Shown here piece after piece: positions 16,627 through 25,865 of a stretch of DNA of 64,000 nucleotides. The translations under genes and the position numbers were made by a program. The stretch lies in contig NZ_JANAVP010000027.1 of NCBI RefSeq assembly GCF_024213665.1, forward strand, positions 31,891 through 95,890, given 5' to 3'. The notes under the pieces were generated by a model. That model searched no databases. It had not been told where the DNA came from and was given only the letters and a program-made list of their open reading frames with translations. Source of the DNA: Streptomyces sp. A3M-1-3. Lineage in GTDB: Bacteria > Actinomycetota > Actinomycetes > Streptomycetales > Streptomycetaceae. Every line of letters begins with the position of its first letter. Positions within the stretch are counted from its first letter, which is position 1.

Positions 16627-17466
16627 GTGCTTCTTGTGACCGGAGCGACCGGGAACGTCGGTCGCCATGTCGTTGATCAACTGCTCACCTCGGGGGAGGC
16701 CGTGCGCGCCCTGAGCCGGAACCCCGCGGCAGCTCAACTGCCCGCGGGGGTCGAAGTGGTGGGCGGTGACCTCAACCGGCCCGAAACGGTGGAGCCCGCG
16801 CTGAAGGGCGTCTCCGCGCTGTTCCTGTTCCCCGCGCCGGGGGCCGCGGGTCCGGTCCTCCGGGCCGCGAGGGAGCACGGGGTGCGCCGGGTCGTCCTGC
16901 TCTCCTCCTCGGCCGTCGAGTTCAGCTCCGAGAGCGCCGACAACGCGGTCGTGGCCTACCACAGGGAGATCGAGCGGCAGGTCGAGGAGTCCGGGCTGGA
17001 GTGGACCCTTGTCCGGCCTTGCGGGTTCGCCGTCAACACCCGGCAGTGGGCACCGCAGATCCGCGCGGGCGACGTGGTGAGCGGGCCGTACGCCGGAGCC
17101 GAGATGGCGCTCATCCACGAGCGTGACATCGCCGACGTCGCCGCCCAGGCGCTGCTGACGGACCGGCACGTGGGCGCGAAGTACGTGCTGACAGGCCCCG
17201 AGTCGCTCACCCAGGCCGAGCAGGCCCGGCGGATCGGCATGGCCGTCGGACGCCCAGTGCGGTACGAGCAGGTGCCGCCGGACGTCGCCCGCGAGCAGAT
17301 GATCCAGAGCCGGATCCCCGCCGACTTCGTCGACATGAACCTCACCTTCCTGGCGGAGCTCGTCGGTGTGCCGACGGAGATCTCACCGGCGGTCGAGCAG
17401 ATCACCGGCCACCCAGCGCGCACGTTCGACCAGTGGGCCGCCGATCACGCGGACGACTTCCGGTAG
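16627..17466 (+). CDS. NmrA-type NAD(P)-binding reductase (paralogue 3)
   Basis: A 279-residue NmrA-like reductase. GTG 16627 is chosen because VLLVTGATGNVGRHVVDQLL then aligns with the starts of the two paralogues and GGGAGG stands just upstream; ATG 16615 is the alternative and adds four residues. VRALSRNPAAAQLP, VVGGDLNRPETVEPALKGV, GVRRVVLLSSSAVE and LEWTLVRPCGFAVNTRQWAP are all present, and the C-terminal HPARTFDQWAADHADDFR tail matches the other copies. About 190 nt of non-coding sequence separates it from the next hydroxylase, so it may end this operon. Confidence 0.82.
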   Translation: MLLVTGATGNVGRHVVDQLLTSGEAVRALSRNPAAAQLPAGVEVVGGDLNRPETVEPALKGVSALFLFPAPGAAGPVLRAAREHGVRRVVLLSSSAVEFSSESADNAVVAYHREIERQVEESGLEWTLVRPCGFAVNTRQWAPQIRAGDVVSGPYAGAEMALIHERDIADVAAQALLTDRHVGAKYVLTGPESLTQAEQARRIGMAVGRPVRYEQVPPDVAREQMIQSRIPADFVDMNLTFLAELVGVPTEISPAVEQITGHPARTFDQWAADHADDFR

Positions 17467-17654
17467 GGGCGACGAGAGCCGTCGGAGGCCGTCGAGCCGG
17501 GTGTCGGTCCGCGCACACGGATCGGCACCAGGCCGCTCGCCGGGGCACGCGCGCCACCGGGTCGATGAAGCTCCCCGCCGTACCGGTACCCCATCCGTAC
17601 GGAAAACGACATCACTTGTGTGCAGTTGCACGGCAGAAGAAGAGAGGTTTCCTT

Positions 17655-19178
17655 ATGGAGGACGTAATCATCGCGGGCGCCGGCCCGACCGGGCTGATGC
17701 TCGCCTGCGAGCTGCGGCTCGCCGGGGTGGAGGTTCTGGTGCTGGAACGGCTCGCGGAGCTGAACAGCGAGTCACGGGCCGGCGGCCTCCACGCCCGGAG
17801 CGTGGAACTCCTCGACCAGCGCGGAATCGTGGACCGGTTCCTCGAGGTGGGTAGCGCGCAGCCGCTCGCGCACTTCGCTTTCATGCACCTGGACATCCAG
17901 GACTTTCCGACGAGACACCCGTATGCGCTCGCCATCCACCAGTCCCGGATCGAGCGACTCCTGGAGGAACGCGCGATCGAGCTGGGTGTACGACTGCGCC
18001 GGTCCGCCGAGGTAATCGACGTGCGCCAGGACGAGACCGGGGTCGAGGTGCACATCGCCGGGGCTGAGGGCACCGAACGGCTGCGAGCCGGCTACCTGGT
18101 GGGCTGTGACGGCGGCCGCAGCGTCATACGAAAGCTGACGGGCATCAACTTCCCCGGCACACCGGCCACGCTGACCGCGCTGCTGGGCGACGTCAAGCTC
18201 ACCGACCCGCCCTCCGAGATCATCTTCGGCCCCGAGGGCCGGCGGGAGAACGGGACTTTCACGGTCTTCCACTCCGAACAACCCGGCATGTACCGGGTGA
18301 TCACCATGGAATTCGACAAGGGCACGGATCGGGCCGCCCCCGTGACCCTGAAGACGCTCAGCGAGGCATGCGCCAAGATCGCCGGTACCGACTTCGGCAT
18401 GCACAGCCCCCACCGGATCGACAGGTTCAGCGACGCCTGCCGACTGGTTGCGAAGTATCGCGAAGGGCGGGTCCTGCTGGCCGGGGATGCCGCGCACATC
18501 CATTTCCCATCTAGTGGACAGGGAGCGAACCTGGGGCTCCAGGACGCCGTCAACCTGGGCTGGAAGCTCGGCACGGTAGCGCGCGGGCAGGCCCCCGTGG
18601 AGCTGCTGGACACTTACGACACCGAACGGCGTCTGGCCACCGAGCGCTTGCTCAGCAACATCCGCGCACAGACCGCCCTCTGGCGTGCGGGCCCCCAGGT
18701 CGACGCGCTCCGCGAGGTGGTCGGCACCCTTGCCGGGTTCGAGGACGGTAATCGGTATCTGGGCGGCGTCATCAGCCAGCTCGACACCCACTACCCGGTG
18801 GGCGACGGGCATCCGGCCCTCGGCCGCCGGATGGCCGACCTCGACATCAAGTCACCCTCCGGGCAGGTACGCGTCTTCGAGCTGCTGCACGCCGCACGAC
18901 CCGTGCTGCTCGACTTCACCGGCCGACCCGACCTGCGTGCCGCCCTAGACGGCTGGACGGACCGGGTGGACCTCGTTGAGGCGGAGCCCCAGGACGACCA
19001 CTGGGCGTTCCCGGTGATCGGTGACGTCCCGGCCCCCGCGGCCGTGCTGATCCGCCCCGACGGCCATGTCGCCTGGACCGCGTCCGCCGACCCCGCCGGC
19101 GCGGCGGCCCTTCCGGAGACCGACACCGCGACCCTCAGGTCTGCGCTCACCCGGTGGTTCGGCCCCGCTCTTGTCTGA
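17655..19178 (+). CDS. FAD-dependent aromatic hydroxylase (third of three)
   Basis: A 507-residue PHBH-fold monooxygenase. GAGPTGLMLACELRLAGVEV at about residues 8-27, YLVGCDGGRSVIRKLTG near 155 and RVLLAGDAAHIHFPSSGQG near 280 show an intact FAD site. A thioredoxin-like C-terminal domain follows. ATG 17655 has GAGAGG upstream; the frame is open further left without a start that matches the family. The active-site surroundings (HFPSSGQGANLGLQDAVNLG) differ from the first two copies, so it is a separate lineage and not a recent duplicate. The substrate step is unknown. Confidence 0.9.
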   Translation: MEDVIIAGAGPTGLMLACELRLAGVEVLVLERLAELNSESRAGGLHARSVELLDQRGIVDRFLEVGSAQPLAHFAFMHLDIQDFPTRHPYALAIHQSRIERLLEERAIELGVRLRRSAEVIDVRQDETGVEVHIAGAEGTERLRAGYLVGCDGGRSVIRKLTGINFPGTPATLTALLGDVKLTDPPSEIIFGPEGRRENGTFTVFHSEQPGMYRVITMEFDKGTDRAAPVTLKTLSEACAKIAGTDFGMHSPHRIDRFSDACRLVAKYREGRVLLAGDAAHIHFPSSGQGANLGLQDAVNLGWKLGTVARGQAPVELLDTYDTERRLATERLLSNIRAQTALWRAGPQVDALREVVGTLAGFEDGNRYLGGVISQLDTHYPVGDGHPALGRRMADLDIKSPSGQVRVFELLHAARPVLLDFTGRPDLRAALDGWTDRVDLVEAEPQDDHWAFPVIGDVPAPAAVLIRPDGHVAWTASADPAGAAALPETDTATLRSALTRWFGPALV

Positions 19179-19261
19179 TCGCCGACCGTTGTCCCGGAAT
19201 GACGAACACCGGTCCCCGTACCTGGTCGATATTGCCCATTTGATTGGAGAATCGCGTTTCC

Positions 19262-20353
19262 ATGGATGAACCGACGAATGATGTGGCGCGGAAGCCAGAA
19301 GACAGCGGTTCGAGCACGCTCCCTGCCATCGCCGATACCTCCTCGGGGTTCGCCGCACTGCTGCGGCTCGCCGACCTGGTGACCCCCATGGCGCTGAGGG
19401 TGGCCGCGGGCCTCCGGCTGGTCGACCACATGCAGAACGGCGTGCACGACCTCGCATCGCTCGCGAAGGCGACCGATTCCCATCAGGACACGTTGAGGAG
19501 GCTGCTCCAGCACCTGATCGCCGTCGACGTACTGGCGGAGTCCGAGCCGGACCACTACGTCCCCACCGCCGTCGGCGAGTTGCTGGCCCACAACCACCCC
19601 GCGTCCCAGGCGGGATGGCTGGACCCGAGTCACATGGTCGGGCGGGCGGACCTCGCACTCGTCCACCTCTTCGAAGCCGTACGCGACGGCGGTGCCGTCT
19701 ACCAGCAGCAGTACGGCAAGGAGTTCTGGGACGAGATCTCGGACGATCCGACCCTCGGCGCCACCTTCTACGACCTGATGGCGCACGGCCAGCGGAGCGT
19801 CTTCGACCAGGTGGCGGAGGAACACGACTGGACCGGTGTGCGTCACATCCTCGATGTCGGCGGCGCCGACGGCGACCTGCTCGCCACCGTGCTGGCCAAG
19901 GAGCCCGGAATCAGCGCCACCCTGCTGGAGCTTCCCGGTCCGGCGGCCAAGGCGCGAGCGAAGATCGAGGAGGCCGGACTGACCGGCAAGGTCGGCGTGG
20001 TCGACGGCAGCTTCTTCGATCCGCTGCCGGTGAAGGCCGACACGATCGTCCTGTCGTTCGTTCTGCACAACTGGTCGGACGACGAAGCCGTGCGGATCCT
20101 GGGCCATTGTGCGGATGCGCTGGAGCCCGGCGGCTCCGTGCTGCTCATCGAGTGCGCCGACGAGTCGCCCTCCAAGCCGGATCCAGGCTTCACGAGCGCC
20201 GATCTCCGGATGCTGGTCTACTTCGGGGGGCGCGAGCGCACGCACGGCCAGTGGCAGGAGCTTGCGCTTGCCGCGGGCATGAGCATCGACTCGGTGTCGT
20301 CTGCCCTCGCCTACGGCGCACGCGTGATCACCCTCGTGAAATCGCCCGTCTGA
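19262..20353 (+). CDS. SAM-dependent O-methyltransferase
   Basis: A 363-residue methyltransferase of the dimeric O-methyltransferase family that includes TcmO, DnrK and hydroxyneurosporene methyltransferases. An N-terminal winged-helix dimerisation domain (about 25-120) is followed by the SAM motif HILDVGGADGDLLATVL, then GSFFDPLPVKADTIVLSFVLHNWSD split over motifs III-IV, with the HNW signature. The ATG at 19262 has GGAGA 11 nt upstream; a TTG at 19244 would place the start before that site. It stands alone after the third hydroxylase, so it probably methylates a phenol introduced by one of the oxygenases. Confidence 0.92.
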   Translation: MDEPTNDVARKPEDSGSSTLPAIADTSSGFAALLRLADLVTPMALRVAAGLRLVDHMQNGVHDLASLAKATDSHQDTLRRLLQHLIAVDVLAESEPDHYVPTAVGELLAHNHPASQAGWLDPSHMVGRADLALVHLFEAVRDGGAVYQQQYGKEFWDEISDDPTLGATFYDLMAHGQRSVFDQVAEEHDWTGVRHILDVGGADGDLLATVLAKEPGISATLLELPGPAAKARAKIEEAGLTGKVGVVDGSFFDPLPVKADTIVLSFVLHNWSDDEAVRILGHCADALEPGGSVLLIECADESPSKPDPGFTSADLRMLVYFGGRERTHGQWQELALAAGMSIDSVSSALAYGARVITLVKSPV

Positions 20354-20380
20354 CGGTCTCGCCATACGGGCCGAAGAGGC

Positions 20381-20407
20381 CGGGTGGCCCGGGGGGAAAT
20401 TCACCCG
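20381..20407 (+). terminator. Possible hairpin after the methyltransferase
   Basis: CGGGTG (20381-20386) and CACCCG (20402-20407) can pair around a G-rich loop 28 nt after the methyltransferase stop. There is no T-tract. Weak on its own, but it lies where a terminator would be expected. The rest of the 387-nt gap up to 20740 shows no gene. Confidence 0.3.
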
Positions 20408-20708
20408 AGAGACAGCACCTGGGGCACGCGCTCCCTGCCCAAAATGGGTTCATCGATAATTCCTGCCTTTTTGCGGGGCCCGCCCTGAAGAAGCTTCGGC
20501 GTGGGCTCTTCCCCCATGCCGCAATTCACTGAGCTGCAACCTTTCACACCCCGGCATATGGGAAACCGGACGCCTTGGCCGAATGTGATCGGGGAGTTTT
20601 CTCCCTAGGTTGACAAGAAAAAGGCCCGGGTGGCACGGTCCGAGCGTCTGCAGAATCGGGACGACTCCACTCGGGGATCGGTCCGGAGCCGCCAGGCGGA
20701 CCGGCGAA

Positions 20709-20733
20709 GCATATGAATACGCATATTAAGGAG
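20709..20733 (+). promoter_or_regulatory. AT-rich inverted repeat and ribosome site before the FAD oxidase gene
   Basis: ATATG (20711-20715) and CATAT (20722-20726) form an inverted repeat separated by 6 nt, directly followed by AAGGAG (20728-20733), 7 nt before GTG 20741. AT-rich symmetry is rare in this GC-rich region and may be an operator or may hide the ribosome site in a weak hairpin. Function not known. Confidence 0.4.
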
Positions 20734-20740
20734 TCACTCT

Positions 20741-22129
20741 GTGACAGCACCTCGCGGCGGCGCCCCCCTTTCGATCGGGGAGCTCACCGATGAGCAGTAC
20801 GGGCAGATCATCAGCCCGGATGACGCCGAGTACGAGGCAGCGCGCACCGTGTACGCGGGTGACGTCGACCGCAGGCCCGCCGTCATCCTGCGGCCCAGGA
20901 ATGCCGAGCAGGTGGCGCGCGTCGTGGCGCTGGCGCAGGAGACCGGGCTCCAGTTGGCCGTCCGCGGCGGTGGACACAGCGGGGCCGGGCACGGTGTCTG
21001 CGAAGGCGGCATCGTCGTGGACCTGGCCAACATGCGGGCGCTGGAGATCGACGTCGAGGCCCGTACGGCCTGGACCGAGGCCGGCATTTCCGCCGGCGAG
21101 TACACCGAAGCCGCCGCGGAGCACGGGCTCGCGACCGGATTCGGCGACAGCACCCAGGTCGGGGTCGGAGGCATCACCCTGGGCGGCGGCATCGGTTTCC
21201 TGTCCCGCAAGCACGGGATGACCATCGACGATCTGCTGGCCGCGGAGATCGTCACGGCCGACGGCGAACTACTGTCGGTGGACGAGCACCACCACCCCGA
21301 CCTGTTCTGGGCCATCCGCGGTGGTGGCGGCAACTTCGGGGTGGCGACCCGCTTCAAGCTCCGGTTGCACGAGCTCACCAGCGTGTACGGCGGAATGCTG
21401 GTGCTCCCCGTGACCCCCGAGATCCTCGAGACCTTCATCGCCGAGGCCGAGGCCGCTCCCGAGGAGCTTTCCACGATCGTGAACGTGTGGACGGCACCCC
21501 CCTTCCCGTTCGTGCCCGAGGAGTACCACGGCAAGCCGATCATTCTGGCGGTGATGTGCTACGCCGGCCCCTCCGAGGCGGGCGAGGAGGTCATCGGCCG
21601 GTTCCGGGCGATCGTCCCGCCGCTGGCCGACATGGTGCAGTCCATGCCGTACCCCGGGATGTTCCCCCCGGCAGACCCCCTCATGCGCCCCGTCTCCGTG
21701 GCGCGCAACCTCTTCATCGACCGGGTCGACCGCGCGACCGCCGAGACCATCGTGGAGCGCGTCACCACCTCGAGCGCGATCGTCGCCGGGGCGCAGCTGC
21801 GAGTGCTGGGAGGGGCGCTGGCACGGGTCCCGTCCGACGCCACGGCCTTCGCTCACCGACAGAGCAAGATCATGGCCCACCTGTCCGCCGTCTATGCCGA
21901 CCCGGCCGACGTCGACCTGCACGACACCTGGGTCGAGGAGTTCATGGCCGCCATCCGACAGACCGACCCCGGCTCCTACGGCAACTTCGTGGTGAACGCG
22001 GGGCCGGAACAGGTCCGGGAGGCGCTCTACCCCGGGGCCACAGGGGAACGACTCGCCCAGATCAAGGCGAAATACGACCCGACCAACCTGTTCAACTCCA
22101 ATCACAACATTCTGCCCGCAACGTCGTGA
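20741..22129 (+). CDS. Berberine-bridge-type FAD oxidase, intact
   Basis: A 462-residue FAD-linked oxidase of the BBE/6-hydroxy-D-nicotine oxidase family. The covalent-flavin His is in QLAVRGGGHSGAGHG near residue 75. The second loop GGGIGFLSRKHGMTIDDLL has Ile where bicovalent members have Cys, so a single His-flavin link is likely. FWAIRGGGGNFGVATRFKL and the terminal YDPTNLFNSNHNI complete the family pattern. In aromatic polyketide pathways such enzymes oxidise alcohols, close lactones or dehydrogenate attached sugars (GilR and AknOx are examples). This is the working counterpart of the frameshifted copy at 11899. It is followed by a strong terminator and so ends a unit. Confidence 0.93.
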   Translation: MTAPRGGAPLSIGELTDEQYGQIISPDDAEYEAARTVYAGDVDRRPAVILRPRNAEQVARVVALAQETGLQLAVRGGGHSGAGHGVCEGGIVVDLANMRALEIDVEARTAWTEAGISAGEYTEAAAEHGLATGFGDSTQVGVGGITLGGGIGFLSRKHGMTIDDLLAAEIVTADGELLSVDEHHHPDLFWAIRGGGGNFGVATRFKLRLHELTSVYGGMLVLPVTPEILETFIAEAEAAPEELSTIVNVWTAPPFPFVPEEYHGKPIILAVMCYAGPSEAGEEVIGRFRAIVPPLADMVQSMPYPGMFPPADPLMRPVSVARNLFIDRVDRATAETIVERVTTSSAIVAGAQLRVLGGALARVPSDATAFAHRQSKIMAHLSAVYADPADVDLHDTWVEEFMAAIRQTDPGSYGNFVVNAGPEQVREALYPGATGERLAQIKAKYDPTNLFNSNHNILPATS

Positions 22130-22250
22130 CAATTCACCGGCCGTGCGCGGCTGTGCTCCGGCAGCCGGCCGGGACCTGAGGGCGGTTGGCTCTCCGGGCC
22201 TGGTGGTCATCTTCTTCAGATGACGCCCCGGTACGACGCTCCACGTTGTC

Positions 22251-22285
22251 AGGAAGGGGACGCCGTTTTCCGGCGTCCCCTTCCT
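22251..22285 (+). terminator. Strong hairpin terminator
   Basis: A perfect 15-bp stem, AGGAAGGGGACGCCG at 22251-22265 and its complement at 22271-22285, with a TTTTC loop, 121 nt after the FAD oxidase stop. No T-tract follows, which is normal in streptomycetes. It closes the left part of the cluster before the sugar genes. Confidence 0.85.
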
Positions 22286-22600
22286 CATGTCCCCCTGAGT
22301 TCCCGGCCAGACGCCGTTTCCTCCCCTTGCTCCATCCCGGAATCCACAGTTGGCGCGATGAAGCAATAAGCGTTTTCAGCGACGCCTCTCCGGGGCGAGG
22401 ACGGCTGCCGGAATAGTCGGCACGGCCGTCACCGACGCGGTCGCGCTCGGCGAGGAACCCACGCCCAGGTTCCAGATCCTCCGGCCTGTCCCCTCGCCGA
22501 GGACCAGCGGCCGGCCGCACCCGTACGCCAACTCTGACCACCCCCACCCGCGGGCCACACACCCAGGGCCCGCGGACCCTACTCCCCTGGAGGAGCGTTC
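22286..22600. other. Gap without recognisable gene
   Basis: About 315 nt between the terminator and the remnant acyltransferase. No frame here has coding character and no clear promoter can be named, though the start of the sugar transcription unit probably lies here or just after. Confidence 0.5.
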
Positions 22601-23611
22601 ATGACACGGGAATCGACGGCCGTGATGTCGCTGGTCGAGCAGTGACTTCCCCCGACAGAGCAGAGATTCGTACGCGGGCGGCAGCCCCCGCAGGAGGGGG
22701 CGCCCCCTGCCCTCGTCCGCCGTGCCAGGACCGACCGCACCGGCGCCTTCTACCGCCGCCGGTTCGTCAAGATCCTGCCGCTGTACTACGTGGCCGGCGC
22801 CGCGGCGGCGGTGCTGCTGTGGAACGTGAGTATCCGGTGGCAGGACCTGCTCGCCTACGCGGGCCTCGTCCAGGTGTGGATACCGAACCCGCGGGTCAAC
22901 TTCGGTGTCCTCGCGACGGGCTGGTCCCTGGCCGCGGAGGCCGTGTTCTACCTGGTGTTCCCCTTCGCCATCCGCTGGTTCCGCGACCTGGGCCGACGCG
23001 CGGCCTGGACGGGTCTGGCCCTCTGCGTGGCGGGCTCCTTCCTCGTGCCGGTCCTGGCTTACAACATGCCCGCCGGGATCATCTCGTTCGTGGGCGCGCC
23101 GGATGCGATCAGCTTCCAGATGTGGTTCGCCTATACCTTCCCGCTCGGCCGCCTCTTCGATTTCCTCGTCGGAATGTTCGCCGTGCTCCTGGTGATCTCC
23201 GGCGGTTTCCCCCGGGTGCGGATGCCGTGGGTGCTGATCTCGTTCGTGCCCTGCTACGTCGTGGCGAACTACAGCCCCTTCCTGTTCGGCTGGCGGGCAC
23301 CCCTGCTGATCTCGTGCGTGCTGCTCATCGTTGCCGCCGCACAGGGGGACATCGAACGGCGTCCGACGTTCCTGTCGTCGAGGACGATGGTGCTGCTCGG
23401 CAATGTGTCGTTCGCCCTCTACCTCTGCCACTACCTGGTGCTCTACACCTTCAACATCAAGGTGATGCACGGCCCGTTCGACTCGGTGGCCATGGTGATC
23501 CTCTATCTCGCACTGGCCCTGGTCAGCTCCGTCGTCCTGGCGTGGCTGCTGTACCGGTACGTGGAGATGCCGATCGTCCGACGCTTCAGTACAGCCAAGA
23601 AGCGTCAATGA
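22601..23611 (+). pseudogene. Acyltransferase-3 family membrane acyltransferase, gutted 5' part
   Basis: From about 22730 to 23611 the frame encodes membrane segments of an acyltransferase-3 (OafA/YrhL-type) O-acyltransferase: RRRFVKILPLYYVAG, GWSLAAEAVFYLVFPFAI, GNVSFALYLCHYLVLY, YRYVEMPIVRRFS. A GGAGG site and ATG at 22601 are in the same frame, but after 14 codons a TGA (22643-22645) interrupts. The first two membrane segments with the catalytic His are missing. So an internal deletion plus a stop codon destroyed the enzyme. Internal initiation at GTG 22790 could give a 273-residue protein without the active site. The family acylates hydroxyls on sugars and macrolides. Confidence 0.78.
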
Positions 23612-23763
23612 CCCAAGAGCGGACAGAGCTGTCGAGTACCCGCCTCGACACCGCCGGCATCGAGTACCTGTGGGCTGCCTCGGACACAGGCCCCGCCCCC
23701 GCCCACGTCCGCTTGAAAGAGCAGCAGCGAGGTCAAACGCGCAGCTCAGGCCCGGGAAGGTAA
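23608..23763 (+). CDS. Possible 51-residue protein, unknown
   Basis: An ATG overlapping the acyltransferase stop (ATGA) opens a 51-codon frame. No motif is recognised; the composition (many Glu, Arg, Ser) neither supports nor excludes coding. It could be a remnant left by rearrangement. Low confidence. Confidence 0.25.
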   Translation: MTQERTELSSTRLDTAGIEYLWAASDTGPAPAHVRLKEQQRGQTRSSGPGR

Positions 23764-23814
23764 TCACCGCGCTCGAACAGCCGGCATGAACACACGAACG
23801 GAGAGGACCTCTCG

Positions 23815-24882
23815 ATGAAGGCTCTGGTGCTTGCAGGCGGGTCCGGTACCCGCCTGCGGCCTTTCAGTTACTCGATGCCCAAACAACTCATCCCCATCGC
23901 GAACAAGCCCGTCCTGGTACACGTACTGCAGGGCGTCCGGGATCTGGGGGTGACCGAGGTCGGCGTCATCGTCAACAGCCGCGGGCCCGAGATCGAGGCC
24001 GTGCTCGGCGACGGCTCCCGGTTCGGCTTGCGGATCACCTACATCCCCCAGGACGCGCCACGCGGACTGGCCCACACCGTGTCCATCGCCCGCGACTTCC
24101 TCGGCGCCGACGACTTCGTGATGTACCTGGGTGACAACATGCTGCCCGACGGAGTCGTCGGCATCGCCGAGGAGTTCACCACGCACCGCCCGGCCGCCCA
24201 GGTCGTCGTGTACAAGGTGGCCGACCCCCGCTCCTTCGGGGTCGCCGAACTCGGTCCCGACGGCGAGGTGCTGCGCCTGGTGGAGAAGCCGCAGGAGCCG
24301 CGCAGCGACCTGGCGCTGATCGGTGTGTACTTCTTCACGCCCGCCATCCACGAGGCGGTGGAGGCCATCGAGCCCAGCGCCCGCGGCGAGCTGGAGATAA
24401 CCGACGCCATCCAGTGGCTGGTCTCCTCCGGCGCGGACGTCCGGGCCAGCCGGTACGACGGCTACTGGAAGGACACCGGAAAGGTCCAGGACGTCCTGGA
24501 GTGCAACAGCCATCTCCTCGACGGCTTGACCCGGCGCGTGGACGGTCACGTCGACGCGAGCAGCGTCCTCGTCGGCCAGGTCGTGGTCGAGGTGGGGGCG
24601 CGCATCCTGCGGTCCCGGGTCGAGGGCCCGGCGATCATCGGTGCCGGCACCGTCGTGGAGGAGAGCCATGTGGGCCCGTACACCTCGATCGGACGGGACT
24701 GCCTGGTGACCGACAGCCGGCTGGAGAGCTCCATCACCCTGGACGAGGCATCGGTCACCGGCGTCCACGGCCTGCGCGACTCGCTGATCGGGCGCGCCGC
24801 CTCCGTCGGCACCACCGGCCAGGGCATGGACCATCACTGCCTGGTCGTCGGAGACCACACCCGAGTGGAGGTCGCGGCATGA
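23815..24882 (+). CDS. rmlA: Glucose-1-phosphate thymidylyltransferase (long StrD type)
   Basis: A 355-residue nucleotidyltransferase making dTDP-glucose, first committed step of deoxysugar synthesis. The pyrophosphorylase signature LAGGSGTRLRPFSYSMPKQL is at residues 5-24. YLGDNMLPDG and RWxx-type substrate residues in GVAELGPDG and GYWKDTGKVQD follow. Unlike the short RmlA, it has a C-terminal left-handed beta-helix domain (from about 245, with VEGPAIIGAGTVVEESHVG), as StrD-like enzymes of antibiotic clusters do. GAGAGGA ribosome site before ATG. It heads an overlapping run of sugar genes. Confidence 0.95.
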   Translation: MKALVLAGGSGTRLRPFSYSMPKQLIPIANKPVLVHVLQGVRDLGVTEVGVIVNSRGPEIEAVLGDGSRFGLRITYIPQDAPRGLAHTVSIARDFLGADDFVMYLGDNMLPDGVVGIAEEFTTHRPAAQVVVYKVADPRSFGVAELGPDGEVLRLVEKPQEPRSDLALIGVYFFTPAIHEAVEAIEPSARGELEITDAIQWLVSSGADVRASRYDGYWKDTGKVQDVLECNSHLLDGLTRRVDGHVDASSVLVGQVVVEVGARILRSRVEGPAIIGAGTVVEESHVGPYTSIGRDCLVTDSRLESSITLDEASVTGVHGLRDSLIGRAASVGTTGQGMDHHCLVVGDHTRVEVAA

Positions 24883-25865
24883 GGATCCTGGTCACCGGAG
24901 CGGCCGGTTTCATCGGCTCCAATTTCGTCCGCAAACTGCTGGCCGACGAGTACAGCGGCTGGGCGGGTGCCCAGGTCACCGCCCTGGACAAGCTGACCTA
25001 CGCGGGCAACCGGGACAACCTGCCCGCTTCGCACAAGCGGCTGGTGTTCGTCCGCGGGGACGTCTGCGACCGCGACCTGATGCGCGAACTGGTACGGGGC
25101 CACGACGCCGTGGTCCACTTCGCGGCCGAGACCCACGTCGACCGCTCCCTGGAGGGCGCCGGCGAATTCTTCCGTACGAACGTCCTGGGCACCCAGACCC
25201 TGTTGGACGCCGTGCTGGAGAGCAACGACGTGGAACGGGTCGTGCACGTCTCCACGGACGAGGTGTACGGCTCGATCGAGGAGGGATCCTGGACCGAGGA
25301 ATGGCCGCTGGCGCCCAACTCCCCGTACGCCGCGGCGAAGGCCGGTTCGGACCTGGTCGCCCGGACGTACTGGCGCACACATGGCGTGGACCTGTCCATC
25401 ACGCGCTGCTCCAACAACTACGGGCCGTACCAGCACCCCGAGAAGGTCATCCCCCTGTTCGTCACGAACCTGCTGGAGGGCCGCCAGGTCCCGCTGTACG
25501 GCGACGGGCGCAACGCCCGCGAGTGGCTGCACGTGGACGACCACTGCCGCGGCATCGACCTGGTGCTCAACCACGGGCAACCCGGCCAGATCTACAACAT
25601 CGGCGGCGGCAACGAGTACACGAACCTCGCCCTGACCGAGAAGCTGCTCGAACTGACCGGCGTGGGCGAGGAGATGATCCGCCGGGTCCCGGACCGCAAG
25701 GCGCACGACCTGCGGTACTCGATCAACGATTCCAAGATCCGTGAGCAGCTCGGCTACGCTCCGCTGACCGGCTTCGAGGAGGGCCTGGCCGAGACGGTCG
25801 CCTGGTACCGGGACAACCCCGGCTGGTGGAAGGCCGTCAAGCACGGGGCGACCCGTGCGACCTGA
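24879..25865 (+). CDS. rmlB: dTDP-glucose 4,6-dehydratase
   Basis: A 328-residue extended SDR that converts dTDP-glucose to dTDP-4-keto-6-deoxyglucose. NAD+ motif TGAAGFIGSNFVRKLL at 7-22, HFAAETHVDRSL, the STDEVYGSIEEGSW segment with catalytic Asp-Glu, and YAAAKAGSDLVAR with Tyr and Lys are intact. CSNNYGPYQHPEKVIPLFV and GDGRNAREWLHVDDHCRGI are diagnostic for RmlB. ATGA overlap with the thymidylyltransferase. Confidence 0.97.
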   Translation: MRILVTGAAGFIGSNFVRKLLADEYSGWAGAQVTALDKLTYAGNRDNLPASHKRLVFVRGDVCDRDLMRELVRGHDAVVHFAAETHVDRSLEGAGEFFRTNVLGTQTLLDAVLESNDVERVVHVSTDEVYGSIEEGSWTEEWPLAPNSPYAAAKAGSDLVARTYWRTHGVDLSITRCSNNYGPYQHPEKVIPLFVTNLLEGRQVPLYGDGRNAREWLHVDDHCRGIDLVLNHGQPGQIYNIGGGNEYTNLALTEKLLELTGVGEEMIRRVPDRKAHDLRYSINDSKIREQLGYAPLTGFEEGLAETVAWYRDNPGWWKAVKHGATRAT

